Assembly: GCF_900105945.1 (NCBI RefSeq)
Contig: NZ_FNSO01000004.1
Coordinates: forward strand, 4,402,001-4,466,000
Reading direction: 5' to 3'
Length of the DNA stretch: 64,000 nucleotides
From: Amycolatopsis tolypomycina
GTDB lineage: Bacteria > Actinomycetota > Actinomycetes > Mycobacteriales > Pseudonocardiaceae
Under the pieces are notes generated by a model. The model ran no database searches. It was not told where the DNA came from and saw only the letters and a program-made list of their open reading frames with translations. This document shows, one piece after another, positions 1 through 12,211 of this stretch. The translations under genes were made by a program, and so were the position numbers. Position 1 is the first letter of the stretch. Each line of letters starts with the position of its first letter.

Positions 1-473
1 CGGAGAACACCGACCCCGAGCCGTTCGGCCCGCTCGACCTCGCCGACCTCGTGCACGGTGCGGTCATCCGCGCCCGGGCCCGCTGGCCGCAGGTGGTCTT
101 CGCCGTCACGGCCGCGCCCGCGCCGCTGACCGGCCAGCCGGGCGGGCTGTCCCGGGTCGTGCTGAACCTGCTGGACAACGCGGCGAAGTGGAGCCCACCG
201 GGCGGCACGGTCCGGGTTGCACTGTCCACAAGGGACGGCAACGCCGACCTGACGGTCGCCGACGAGGGACCGGGCATCGACGAACAGGACCGGCCCAAGG
301 TCTTCGAACGCTTCTACCGCGCAACGGCGGCCCGGTCCATGCCGGGCTCGGGCCTCGGGCTGGCGATCGTGGCCCAGATCGTCGGCACGCACGCGGGCCG
401 GGTGGTCGCGGGAGCGGCGGAGGGCGGCGGCGCGGAGCTACGGGTGCGGCTGCCGCTGGACCGCTTTTCTTAA
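1..473 (+). CDS. Sensor histidine kinase, C-terminal part (MprB-like)
   Basis: The gene enters from the left edge, in frame from base 3, so only the C-terminal ATP-binding half is visible (about 156 codons). It holds the HATPase_c motifs in order: N box NLLDNAAKWSPP, G1 box DEGPGI, F box ERFYR and G2 box GSGLGLAIV. The sequence FERFYRATAARSMPGSGLGL is the form seen in actinobacterial MprB-type kinases, which sit in the membrane and phosphorylate an OmpR-family regulator. The partner regulator would lie outside the window. It stops with TAA; no terminator hairpin is obvious before the next gene. Family confident, the signal sensed unknown. Confidence 0.88.
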   Translation, partial: ENTDPEPFGPLDLADLVHGAVIRARARWPQVVFAVTAAPAPLTGQPGGLSRVVLNLLDNAAKWSPPGGTVRVALSTRDGNADLTVADEGPGIDEQDRPKVFERFYRATAARSMPGSGLGLAIVAQIVGTHAGRVVAGAAEGGGAELRVRLPLDRFS

Positions 474-528
474 TCCCCTCGGCGGCGGTTCTTAAGGTCC
501 TTTCATCCGCGGGCCCGAAGTTCGAATC

Positions 529-1218
529 GTGTCCACCCTCGAAACGATCCGCCCCGCCCCCGCGGTGCTCCGGCACGGCACCGCGGGCGCCTGGGCCGCC
601 GCCGCCATCGCGTGCTTCGGCCTGTCCGTCGGTGCCGCCCTCGTCCTGCACCTCACCCAGGCCGCCCGTGTCGATCCCGTCCGGCAGGTCATCAGCGACT
701 ACGCCCTGTCCCCCGCCGCCGGGCTGTTCGCCGGCTGTGTGCTGGCGCTCGCCGCCGGGACCGGCTGCCTGCTGGCCGGTCTGGGCCGGGCCGGGCCGGC
801 CGTGTCCCGGTCCGTCGTCGCGCTGGCCTGCTGCTGGGGTGCCGGGCTGACGCTGTGCGCCTTCTTCCCCACCGCCCCCACCGGCGCGCCGATGACCTTC
901 TCCGCCGAGGTCCACCGCTACGCGGGCCTTGTCCTGTTCGTCAGCCTGCCTGCCGCGGCCGGGCTCCTCGCCCGCGGCGCCGCGCACCACCCGGCGCACC
1001 GCGGGCTGGCCGGCCGGCTGCGGCGGCACACGCGCTGGGCGTGGGGCGCCCTCGCGGTCTTCCTGCTGAGCCAGCTGCCGGTGCTCCTCAGCCCCTCGGG
1101 CGGCTTCGACGGCCCGCTGTTCCAGGGGCTCACCGAGCGGCTCGTGTTCGTCGTCTACCTCGTCCTGCTCGGCGAGGCCGCCCTCGCCGTCCTGCGTTCC
1201 GGGAGGAAACCATGCTGA
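529..1218 (+). CDS. DUF998 family membrane protein
   Basis: A 229-residue integral membrane protein with about six hydrophobic segments (near residues 22-44, 62-82, 90-112, 126-146, 170-190, 200-222). The SDYALSP segment after the first helix and the overall layout match DUF998 proteins, whose function is not established. It begins with GTG; a shorter start is unlikely because the first helix follows soon after. Its stop overlaps the ATG of the next gene (ATGCTGA), so the two are probably translated together. The following gene is also membrane-embedded, which suggests a shared envelope or lipid role, but this is only inferred. Confidence 0.75.
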   Translation: MSTLETIRPAPAVLRHGTAGAWAAAAIACFGLSVGAALVLHLTQAARVDPVRQVISDYALSPAAGLFAGCVLALAAGTGCLLAGLGRAGPAVSRSVVALACCWGAGLTLCAFFPTAPTGAPMTFSAEVHRYAGLVLFVSLPAAAGLLARGAAHHPAHRGLAGRLRRHTRWAWGALAVFLLSQLPVLLSPSGGFDGPLFQGLTERLVFVVYLVLLGEAALAVLRSGRKPC

Positions 1219-3191
1219 CACTGGCCATCGGCCTCGCCGCCGCGGGCGCGTGCTGCTTCGCCGGCACCGTCCACCTCCAGCACCGCGCCGTCCACCGGGC
1301 GCCGGCCGGTCCCGTGCTGCGGGCGGTCCTGCGCGTCCCCGGCTGGTACGCCGGGATCGGGCTCGCCGGGCTGGGCGCCGCGTTGCACGTCCTCGCGCTC
1401 ACCATGGCCCCGCTCGCCGTGGTGCAGCCGATCGGCGTGCTCACCCTCGTCCTCACCGTCCTGCTCGCGCGGACGTCGCTGACGCGGGCCGTGCTCGCCG
1501 CGCTGGCGATGAGCGTCGCCGGGCTGGCCGCCTTCGTCGCGCTGGCCGCCACGGCCACGGACGCCGCGCTGCCGTCGCCCAGCCTCGGGACCGCCCAGTG
1601 GGCGCTGCTCGCCGCGGCCGGGCTGGCCGCGGCTGCCCGGGCCACCCGCGGCCGGGCGCGGTCCCTGCTGGCCGCGTTGGCGACGGCGGTGCTCTTCGGG
1701 TTCACCTCGGCGCTGATCCGGGCGGCCGCGCTCGACGGCGGCCCGGCCGGCTTCGTGGTGGCCGAGGCCGTGGCGGCGACCCTCGCCGGGGCGTGGCTGC
1801 TGCACCAGGCCTACGCGAGCGGACCCGCCCCGGTCGTGGCCGGCGCGACCACGATCGTCGACCCGCTCAGCGCGGTCCTCATCGGCGTCTTCGCCTACGG
1901 CGAGCTGACGCCGGGGCAGCTCGGCGGCCTCGCCGTGCCCGGGGTGGTCGCGGTCGCCGGGCTCGTGCTGCTGACCCGTGCCCTGCCGGCACCCGCCGCG
2001 CCCGCCCGCCGGAAGCGGCGCGAGGGCCCGCTGCGCATCGCGATCGCCGCGGACACCTACCCGCCCGACGTCAACGGCGCGGCCAACTTCGCCCACCGGC
2101 TCGCGACCGGGCTGGCCGCGCGCGGCCACGACGTCCACGTCCTCTGCCCGTCACCCGGTCCCGCGTCCTTCACCGAAACGGCGACCGGCGTGACGGTCCA
2201 CCGGATCGGGTCGCGGCGCACGCCCTTCCACCCGACGTTCCGGATCTGCCCGCCGTGGCGGACGGCCCGGGCCGTGCCCGCGTTGCTCGCCGCGATCGAT
2301 CCCGACGTCGTGCACACCCAGGCGCACTTCCTCGTCGGCCGCCACGCGGTCCGCGCCGCCACCGCGGCCGGGGTCCCGGTGGTCGCCACCAACCACTTCA
2401 TGCCGGAGAACCTGCTGGGCTACGGCCCGCTGCCCCGCTGGACCCACCGCCCGCTGGCCCGGCTGGCGTGGCGCGATCTCGCCGGTGTCTTCGGCCGGGC
2501 CACGGTCTGCACGACCCCGACGCCCCGGGCGGCCCGGCTGCTCGAGCGCAACGGCCTGCACCGGCCGGTGCTGGCGATCTCCTGCGGGGTCGACCGCGCG
2601 CACTACGCCGGCCCGCCCGCCGAACCCGCCGGCGCGCCGTCGGTGTTGTTCGTGGGCAGGCTGGACGCGGAGAAGAACGTCCACGAGCTGCTCGAAGCGG
2701 CCGTCTCCCTGCCCCCGGAGGTCCGGGTCGAGCTCGTCGGCGACGGCAGCGAACGCGGCAGGCTGGAGGCGCTCGCCGCGCGGCTGGGGATCGCGGACCG
2801 GGTGACCTTCCACGGCTTCGTCCCGGACGCCGAGCTGGTGCTGGCCTACCGGCGGTGCGCGGTGTTCTGCATGCCGGGCACCGCCGAGCTGCAGAGCCTG
2901 GTGACGATGGAGGCGATGGCCGCGGGCAAGCCGGTCGTGGCCGCGGACGCGATGGCCCTGCCGCACCTGGTGCGGCCCGGGCACAACGGCTGGCTCTACC
3001 CGCCCGGCGACGTGGGCGAGCTGGCCCGGCGGCTCACCGCGGTCCTGGCCGACGAGCCGGCCCGGACCGCGATGGGCCGGGCCAGCCTCGAGCTGATCGC
3101 CGGACACGACCTGGATTCCACAGTGGACACTTTCGAAGGGGTCTACCGCGATGTCGCGGTCCGCCCGGTGCCGGTGGCACTGGGCCGGTGA
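1212..3191 (+). CDS. Fusion of DMT/EamA-type membrane domain and GT4 glycosyltransferase
   Basis: This 659-residue protein has two parts. Residues 1-265 form about nine or ten hydrophobic helices resembling DMT (EamA/NIPA-like) transporters. Residues 274-659 form a complete GT-B family 4 glycosyltransferase starting at LRIAIAADTYPPDVNGA, with donor-site segment VLFVGRLDAEKNVHELLEA and the EX7E motif AELQSLVTME near residue 559, like PimB/mannosyltransferases. A basic linker (RRKRRE) joins them with no stop or frameshift. The ATG overlaps the DUF998 stop. GT4 enzymes of this type use nucleotide- or GDP-sugars on lipid acceptors; coupling to a transporter-like domain suggests glycolipid synthesis at the membrane, which is inference. 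An antisense terminator follows at 3203. Confidence 0.8.
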   Translation: MLTLAIGLAAAGACCFAGTVHLQHRAVHRAPAGPVLRAVLRVPGWYAGIGLAGLGAALHVLALTMAPLAVVQPIGVLTLVLTVLLARTSLTRAVLAALAMSVAGLAAFVALAATATDAALPSPSLGTAQWALLAAAGLAAAARATRGRARSLLAALATAVLFGFTSALIRAAALDGGPAGFVVAEAVAATLAGAWLLHQAYASGPAPVVAGATTIVDPLSAVLIGVFAYGELTPGQLGGLAVPGVVAVAGLVLLTRALPAPAAPARRKRREGPLRIAIAADTYPPDVNGAANFAHRLATGLAARGHDVHVLCPSPGPASFTETATGVTVHRIGSRRTPFHPTFRICPPWRTARAVPALLAAIDPDVVHTQAHFLVGRHAVRAATAAGVPVVATNHFMPENLLGYGPLPRWTHRPLARLAWRDLAGVFGRATVCTTPTPRAARLLERNGLHRPVLAISCGVDRAHYAGPPAEPAGAPSVLFVGRLDAEKNVHELLEAAVSLPPEVRVELVGDGSERGRLEALAARLGIADRVTFHGFVPDAELVLAYRRCAVFCMPGTAELQSLVTMEAMAAGKPVVAADAMALPHLVRPGHNGWLYPPGDVGELARRLTAVLADEPARTAMGRASLELIAGHDLDSTVDTFEGVYRDVAVRPVPVALGR

Positions 3192-3202
3192 ACCACGGCT
3201 CC

Positions 3203-3243
3203 GTGGTGGGTGCGGCGGGAACCCCGGCCGCCACACCCACCAC
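3203..3243. terminator. Bidirectional hairpin between convergent genes
   Basis: Stem GTGGTGGGTG (3203-3212) pairs with CACCCACCAC (3234-3243), then one mismatch and GGCGG/CCGCC inside. It lies between the convergent glycosyltransferase fusion and xylanase stops and can serve both. There is no U-tract, as is usual in this genome. Confidence 0.7.
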
Positions 3244-3270
3244 GCCCCAGCGGGGGCGGGAACGCGCCGC

Positions 3271-7987
<4,717 letters not shown>

Positions 7988-8028
7988 GTCCCGCCCGCGG
8001 AACCATCGCCGCCGCCGGACGTCTTCAG

Positions 8029-9690
8029 GTGGTGATCACCGAAGCGGTCCGGGCGGACGTCCCGCCACCGGCCGGCGTTCGTCCGCCCGGCCGGTGGCGG
8101 CGGTGGTTGCTCGTGTCCGCCGTGGTCGTCCTGCTCGCCGGGATGGCGATCGCGATGATCACGGCGGCCGTCGAGCAGACCCCGACCATCGACGAGCCGG
8201 TGTACGTCGGCGCCGCGGTGTATTCCCTGGAGCACCACAGCCTGCGGTACAACCCCGAGCACCCGCCGCTGGGCAAGCTGATCATCGCGACCGGATCGGC
8301 CTTCACCGGCGCGCACGTCGACGCCGGGTTCGCGGGCGACCAGACGCAGCTCGGGCGGCACGTGCTGTACGAGTCGGGCCAGGACCCGGGCGGGCTGCTC
8401 CTGGCCGCCCGGCTGCCGGTGATCGTGCTGACGCTGCTGTTCGGGCTGGTCGTCTTCGCGTTCGCCCGCGAGCTGGCCGGTCCGGCAGGCGGCGTCGTGG
8501 CACTGGCGTTGTATGCGCTTTCTCCCGACCTCGTCGCGCACGGCTCACTGGCCACTTTGGACGTGCCGATGGCCGGGTTCCTGGTGACGTCGGCGTGGCT
8601 GCTGTGGCGCGCCCGGCGACGGCCCACGCTGTTCCTTCCGTTGGCGGGGCTCGCTTTGGGCGCGGCCGTGGCCACGAAGATGAGCGCCTTGGCGGCGGTT
8701 CCGGTGGTCCTGGCGCTGACCGTGCTGTCCGTCTGGTTCGCCACTGGTCCACAACGGACCCTCCGCCGCCTCGGGACCGGCGTCGCGGCGGCCGTCGGCG
8801 TCGGGCTGGTCGCGGTCGCCGTCGTGTGGATTTCCTACCTCGTCGTCGATCCACGGCTGCGCTGGGTGCCGCCACCGGGCCTGCCCCCGGCCGAGGGCCT
8901 GCGCGCGCTCGCCGGCCTGCTGCCGCTGCCCCAGCCGTACCTCGACGGCATGCGCGTGCAGTTCGGCTTCGAAGACCAGGTGTGGACGACGTTCCTGTTC
9001 GGCGAGCTGCACGTCGGTGCGCTGTGGTACTACCTGCCGGCCGCGCTGCTGGTGAAGACGCCGCTGGGGGCGCTGGCCCTCGGGGCGGCCGGAGCCGCCA
9101 CGATGGTGGCGGTGCCCCGGCTGCGCCCGGCGGCCCCCTACGTCCTCGTCCCGGCGGCCGTGCTGCTGGCCGCGGCCATGACGGGCAGCCGCGACCTCGG
9201 CGTCCGCTACGCCATTTTCGTGCCGATGTTCCTGGCGATCGCGGCGGCGGGCGTGGTCACCCTCCGGCGGCGGTGGGCGCACGGGCTCGCGGTGGTCCTG
9301 GTCGCCCTGGTGGCGGTCAGTTCCCTGCGCACGTTCCCGTACTACCTGCCGTATTCCAACGAGGCCTTCGGCGGCCCCGCCGGGACCCACCGGCAGCTGC
9401 ACGACTCCAACGTCGACTGGGGCCAGGACCTGGGCCGGCTGGCCGACCGCCTGCGGCAGCGGTACCCGGGTGAGCCCGTGTGGCTGGTCTACAAGGGCAG
9501 CGGCGTCCCGTCGTACTACGGCATCCGGGCCGCCGACCCGCTCGCGGTGCCGCCGGAGTCCGTGCGCGGGCTGCTCGTGGTCTCGGATTCCGCGATGGCC
9601 AAGGCGGACGGCAGCCTGGCGGCCCTGATCCGCACCAGCACCCCGGTCGACGAGGTCGGCCACTCCATCACGATCCTCCGGCGGCCCTGA
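8029..9690 (+). CDS. GT-C fold glycosyltransferase (GT39/ArnT-like)
   Basis: A 553-residue polytopic protein with about ten hydrophobic helices. The first external loop carries TIDEPVYVGAAVYSLEH and YNPEHPPLGK, which match the acidic catalytic motif and the following HPPL segment of GT39/83-type (PMT, ArnT) enzymes that use polyprenyl-phosphate sugars on the outer face of the membrane. The C-terminal SNVDWGQDLGRLADRL segment is also typical. Two adjacent GTG codons (8029, 8032) are possible starts, with no strong ribosome-binding site. It converges on the VOC gene, stops 3 nt apart. The acceptor (protein, lipid or cell-wall glycan) cannot be told. Confidence 0.8.
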   Translation: MVITEAVRADVPPPAGVRPPGRWRRWLLVSAVVVLLAGMAIAMITAAVEQTPTIDEPVYVGAAVYSLEHHSLRYNPEHPPLGKLIIATGSAFTGAHVDAGFAGDQTQLGRHVLYESGQDPGGLLLAARLPVIVLTLLFGLVVFAFARELAGPAGGVVALALYALSPDLVAHGSLATLDVPMAGFLVTSAWLLWRARRRPTLFLPLAGLALGAAVATKMSALAAVPVVLALTVLSVWFATGPQRTLRRLGTGVAAAVGVGLVAVAVVWISYLVVDPRLRWVPPPGLPPAEGLRALAGLLPLPQPYLDGMRVQFGFEDQVWTTFLFGELHVGALWYYLPAALLVKTPLGALALGAAGAATMVAVPRLRPAAPYVLVPAAVLLAAAMTGSRDLGVRYAIFVPMFLAIAAAGVVTLRRRWAHGLAVVLVALVAVSSLRTFPYYLPYSNEAFGGPAGTHRQLHDSNVDWGQDLGRLADRLRQRYPGEPVWLVYKGSGVPSYYGIRAADPLAVPPESVRGLLVVSDSAMAKADGSLAALIRTSTPVDEVGHSITILRRP

Positions 9691-9693
9691 CCG

Positions 9694-10215
9694 TCACGGT
9701 CGCGCGGTGATCACCTCACTCGCCCGCCCCCGCGCACGGCCGCCGAGTTCGGCGTCGAGGGTTTCCTGGGCGAACTGCATCTGTTCTCGGTACCGCGGCT
9801 CCCCCAGCCGCCGCATGCCCTCCTCCGGAGCCACGGTTTCGACGACGGCGGTGATCCACCAGATGTTGCCGAAGGGATCACGAACCCGCCCACCACGCTG
9901 CCCGAAGGCACTGTCCGACAGGGCGGTGACCTCCCGCGCCCCGGCCCGCAGAGCGGCAGCGAAGGCCACGTCGGCGTCGGGCACGAAGACGCGCAGCAGC
10001 GACGGCAGGTCAGGCCAGTCATCGCGCTGGTCGAACGCGAGCACAACCGTGTCGCCGACCCGGATCTCGGCATGCCCGATGCTGCCGTCCGCCAGCGCAA
10101 CCCGGCCCAGTTCGACACCGTCGAAGGCCGCGGCGACGAAGTCGAGCAGCGCACCGGTGTCCTTGGTGACGACCCAGGGGGCAACCGTGGTGTAGCCGTC
10201 GGGGGTGGTGGTCAT
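9694..10215 (-). CDS. VOC (glyoxalase/bleomycin-resistance-like) family protein
   Basis: A 173-residue protein of the PhnB/YdcR-like VOC fold: beta-alpha-beta-beta-beta units with VVLAFDQRDDWPDLPSLLRVFVPDAD in the middle and the characteristic RVRDPFGNIWWI near residue 125. Such proteins bind small molecules or metals; some are 3-demethylubiquinone methyltransferase-like or stress proteins. ATG at 10215 follows GAAGGGAC. A longer upstream reading (to 10368) has no family similarity. A perfect GTGAGCTCAC palindrome lies 20 bp upstream. Function beyond the fold is unknown. Confidence 0.8.
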   Translation of the reverse strand: MTTTPDGYTTVAPWVVTKDTGALLDFVAAAFDGVELGRVALADGSIGHAEIRVGDTVVLAFDQRDDWPDLPSLLRVFVPDADVAFAAALRAGAREVTALSDSAFGQRGGRVRDPFGNIWWITAVVETVAPEEGMRRLGEPRYREQMQFAQETLDAELGGRARGRASEVITARP

Positions 10216-10234
10216 CGTGAGTCCCTTCGCTGTG

Positions 10235-10244
10235 GTGAGCTCAC
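10235..10244. promoter_or_regulatory. GTGAGCTCAC palindrome upstream of the VOC gene
   Basis: A perfect 10-bp inverted repeat in the leader of the VOC gene, within the 192-bp gap 10216-10407. It could be an operator. The rest of the gap shows no gene or hairpin terminator. Confidence 0.3.
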
Positions 10245-10407
10245 GGTAACGTCGATACCGGTCAGATTCTGTCCGCTTCCAGGGTTGCCGGAGGGGAAAC
10301 TGACCACGGTGCTCGTCACCACGACCGGCGCGGTGTTCGGCAGCGGACGCATGCCGGGAACGGCTCACCGCCGGCGTGGTAATCCGTGGTGGACACCTCG
10401 CCGATGG

Positions 10408-11139
10408 TCACCGGAGGTCCCGCTCGGCGAACGCGCGGTCCACCGCGTCCGCGAACGCCGCCATCGACGGGTACTCCAGGTCGTACGACCAGTCGCCGTC
10501 CGGCTCGGGCGTGGCGCCCCAGCCGGGGCGGTCGTGGCGGCGGTTGATCCACACCGACGGCAGCCCCTCCCGCTTCGCCGGCACGTGGTCGTGGAACAGG
10601 CTCTGCGCCACGTGCAGCAGCTCCTCGCGCGCCACCCCCAGTGACGGCAGCGTCTCGTCCAGCGCGCGGAAGTGGTTCGGGGCCGGTTTGTAGGCACCGA
10701 CGTCCTCGGCCGTGATGACCGCGGCGAACGTCCCGCGCAGCCGCTCGTTGCTGCCCGCGAACCCGGCGCGGTGCACGTTGGACAGGATGATCAACCGGTA
10801 GCGCGCGGCCAGCCGCGCCAGCGCGCCCGCCGAATCTCCGAACGCGGGCCAGTCCGGCACGGACTCCCCGAACCGGCGAGCTTGGTCTTCGCCCACCTCG
10901 CGCCCGAGGCCGGCGCCGGTGCGGCGGAACGCCTCCGCCAGGACGTCCGGGTACCGCGTGGCCGGCGCCTCCCGCTGGACGGCCGCCTCGTGGCCGGCGT
11001 AGGCCACCAGGAGTTCCTCGCCGGAGAGCCCGAGCCCGTCGGCCCACGGCGACAGGACGGCCAGGATGCCGGCTTCCCAGTCGATCAGGGTCCCGTAGCA
11101 GTCGAAGCTGAGCGCCGTGAACTTGGTCAGGTCCGTCAC
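10408..11139 (-). CDS. HAD hydrolase, haloacid dehalogenase type II family
   Basis: A 243-residue HAD-superfamily enzyme. Motif I is SFDCYGTLIDWE with the nucleophile Asp, motif II the Ser/Asn of IILSNVH, motif III the Lys of EDVGAYKPAP, and the C-terminal acidic region covers HVAQSLFHDHVPA. This arrangement matches type II haloacid dehalogenases and related phosphatases. GTG at 11139 overlaps the upstream GntR stop in a GTGA junction, so the two are translationally coupled and the regulator probably controls the hydrolase. Substrate unknown. Confidence 0.85.
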   Translation of the reverse strand: MTDLTKFTALSFDCYGTLIDWEAGILAVLSPWADGLGLSGEELLVAYAGHEAAVQREAPATRYPDVLAEAFRRTGAGLGREVGEDQARRFGESVPDWPAFGDSAGALARLAARYRLIILSNVHRAGFAGSNERLRGTFAAVITAEDVGAYKPAPNHFRALDETLPSLGVAREELLHVAQSLFHDHVPAKREGLPSVWINRRHDRPGWGATPEPDGDWSYDLEYPSMAAFADAVDRAFAERDLR

Positions 11140-11648
11140 ACGCGTTCCCCGTCCTCGGACCGCACGGCGGCCGGCGGCACGCGGTGTTCCGCCGCGAGGT
11201 CGCCCGCCCCCGGGTAGATCCGGTCGCGGCGGGGACTGCCGGCGCAGCCGACCAGCGCGATGTGGAACTTCGAGTGCGCGTCGACCCGGTCGCCCCAGCT
11301 CGCGCCCGGCGCCACAGCCTCCATCGCGGCGAGCCCGGCTTCCGCGGCGGTGACCGGACGCTGGTCCTCGACGATCCGCCGGACCGCCGCCGGCTCGAGC
11401 GGCGTCCGCACGAAGAACAGGTCCCGGACGTCGCCGGCGGTGAGCACGGGCACGCGCAGCGAGCGCCCGGCCGTCCGTTCGGCGAGGTGGCGGGCGAGCA
11501 GTTCCTGCAGCGCCGACCGCACGGTCGGGCGCGCCACGCCGACCTCGGTGAGCGGCTCCCCCGGCTTGAGCTCGCCGCTGAGGATGTGCCGCCGGATTTC
11601 CGCGACGAGGGCGTCGCGCGCGCTGATGCCCCGCAGCGGCACGGTCAC
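11136..11648 (-). CDS. GntR family regulator with shortened FCD domain
   Basis: A 170-residue FadR-subfamily regulator. The winged helix covers about residues 8-70 (ARPTVRSALQELLARHLAE). The ligand domain keeps RDLFFVRTPLEPAAVRRI and DAHSKFHIALVGCAG, which carries metal-ligand His residues, but then jumps to RIYPGAGDLAAEHR and ends soon after. FCD proteins are normally 210-240 residues, so about 25 residues are missing inside and about 35 at the end. GTG at 11648 is preceded by GGGAGGGG. It heads the HAD hydrolase operon. It may be a functional reduced form or a decaying gene. Confidence 0.75.
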   Translation of the reverse strand: MTVPLRGISARDALVAEIRRHILSGELKPGEPLTEVGVARPTVRSALQELLARHLAERTAGRSLRVPVLTAGDVRDLFFVRTPLEPAAVRRIVEDQRPVTAAEAGLAAMEAVAPGASWGDRVDAHSKFHIALVGCAGSPRRDRIYPGAGDLAAEHRVPPAAVRSEDGERV

Positions 11649-11727
11649 GCGATCCCCTCCCGGTCGGACAGGCTGACAGTCTGGCACGAAACCCGGTCCG
11701 GACTGGGGCAACCACCGGCTGGGCCGG

Positions 11728-12081
11728 TCAGGGCCGGTGCGGGCAGGGGGCTCCGGCCCGGCGGCGGTCGGCGGCGGCCTCGTTCCAGCGCGCCGCGTCG
11801 GTCAGCTCGATGATCACGTGCCGGACCTTGCCCGGCTTGCGCGTCACCAGCGTGATCGTGGTCCAGCTCCCGCAGCCCGGCCCCCAGTTCCCGTTCTTCC
11901 CGGAGGCCGTGTCGACGAAGGAGCCGCACAAGCCGGATCGGTGCTGATTCGTGCCGGGAAGCGGCGCGGGTGCCGCGGCGGCGGCCGGTGCCCCGGCGAG
12001 GACGGCGGCCGCCACCGCGACCGTCGCCGTCACCCGGTGCCCCGGACCACCGCCGCGGCGCGCCGCGGCCCTGACTCCCAT
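11728..12081 (-). CDS. Small secreted protein, unknown function
   Basis: A 117-residue protein with a basic N-terminus, a hydrophobic Ala/Val core (residues 17-38) and a signal cleavage site near AAAAPAP, leaving a mature protein of about 80 residues with three Cys (SGLCGS, GPGCGSW and near the end, PCPHRP). The core SGKNGNWGPGCGSWTTITLVTRKPGKVRHV may be one small beta domain. ATG at 12081 follows GAGGGGGAT. I do not recognise a family. It is divergent from the SARP regulator gene and may be its target. Confidence 0.65.
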   Translation of the reverse strand: MGVRAAARRGGGPGHRVTATVAVAAAVLAGAPAAAAAPAPLPGTNQHRSGLCGSFVDTASGKNGNWGPGCGSWTTITLVTRKPGKVRHVIIELTDAARWNEAAADRRRAGAPCPHRP

Positions 12082-12137
12082 CGTGGATCCCCCTCGTCAC
12101 CACGTGATCGGCTGGCGACGGGCAGCCTGGCAGCGTT

Positions 12138-12158
12138 CACTGCAGTCACACTGCAGTC
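12138..12158 (+). promoter_or_regulatory. 11-bp-period direct repeat in the SARP promoter
   Basis: CACTGCAGTC occurs at 12138-12147 and again at 12149-12158. SARP regulators bind direct heptamer repeats spaced 11 or 22 bp near the -35 region. Position 54-74 bp ahead of the SARP start codon suggests autoregulation or control of the divergent small secreted protein. The assignment is inferred from spacing. Confidence 0.5.
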
Positions 12159-12211
12159 TTACGGAACGTGGCCGGTCGGCGGTACGCTCGGCGACAGGAG
12201 GGGACGTTCGC

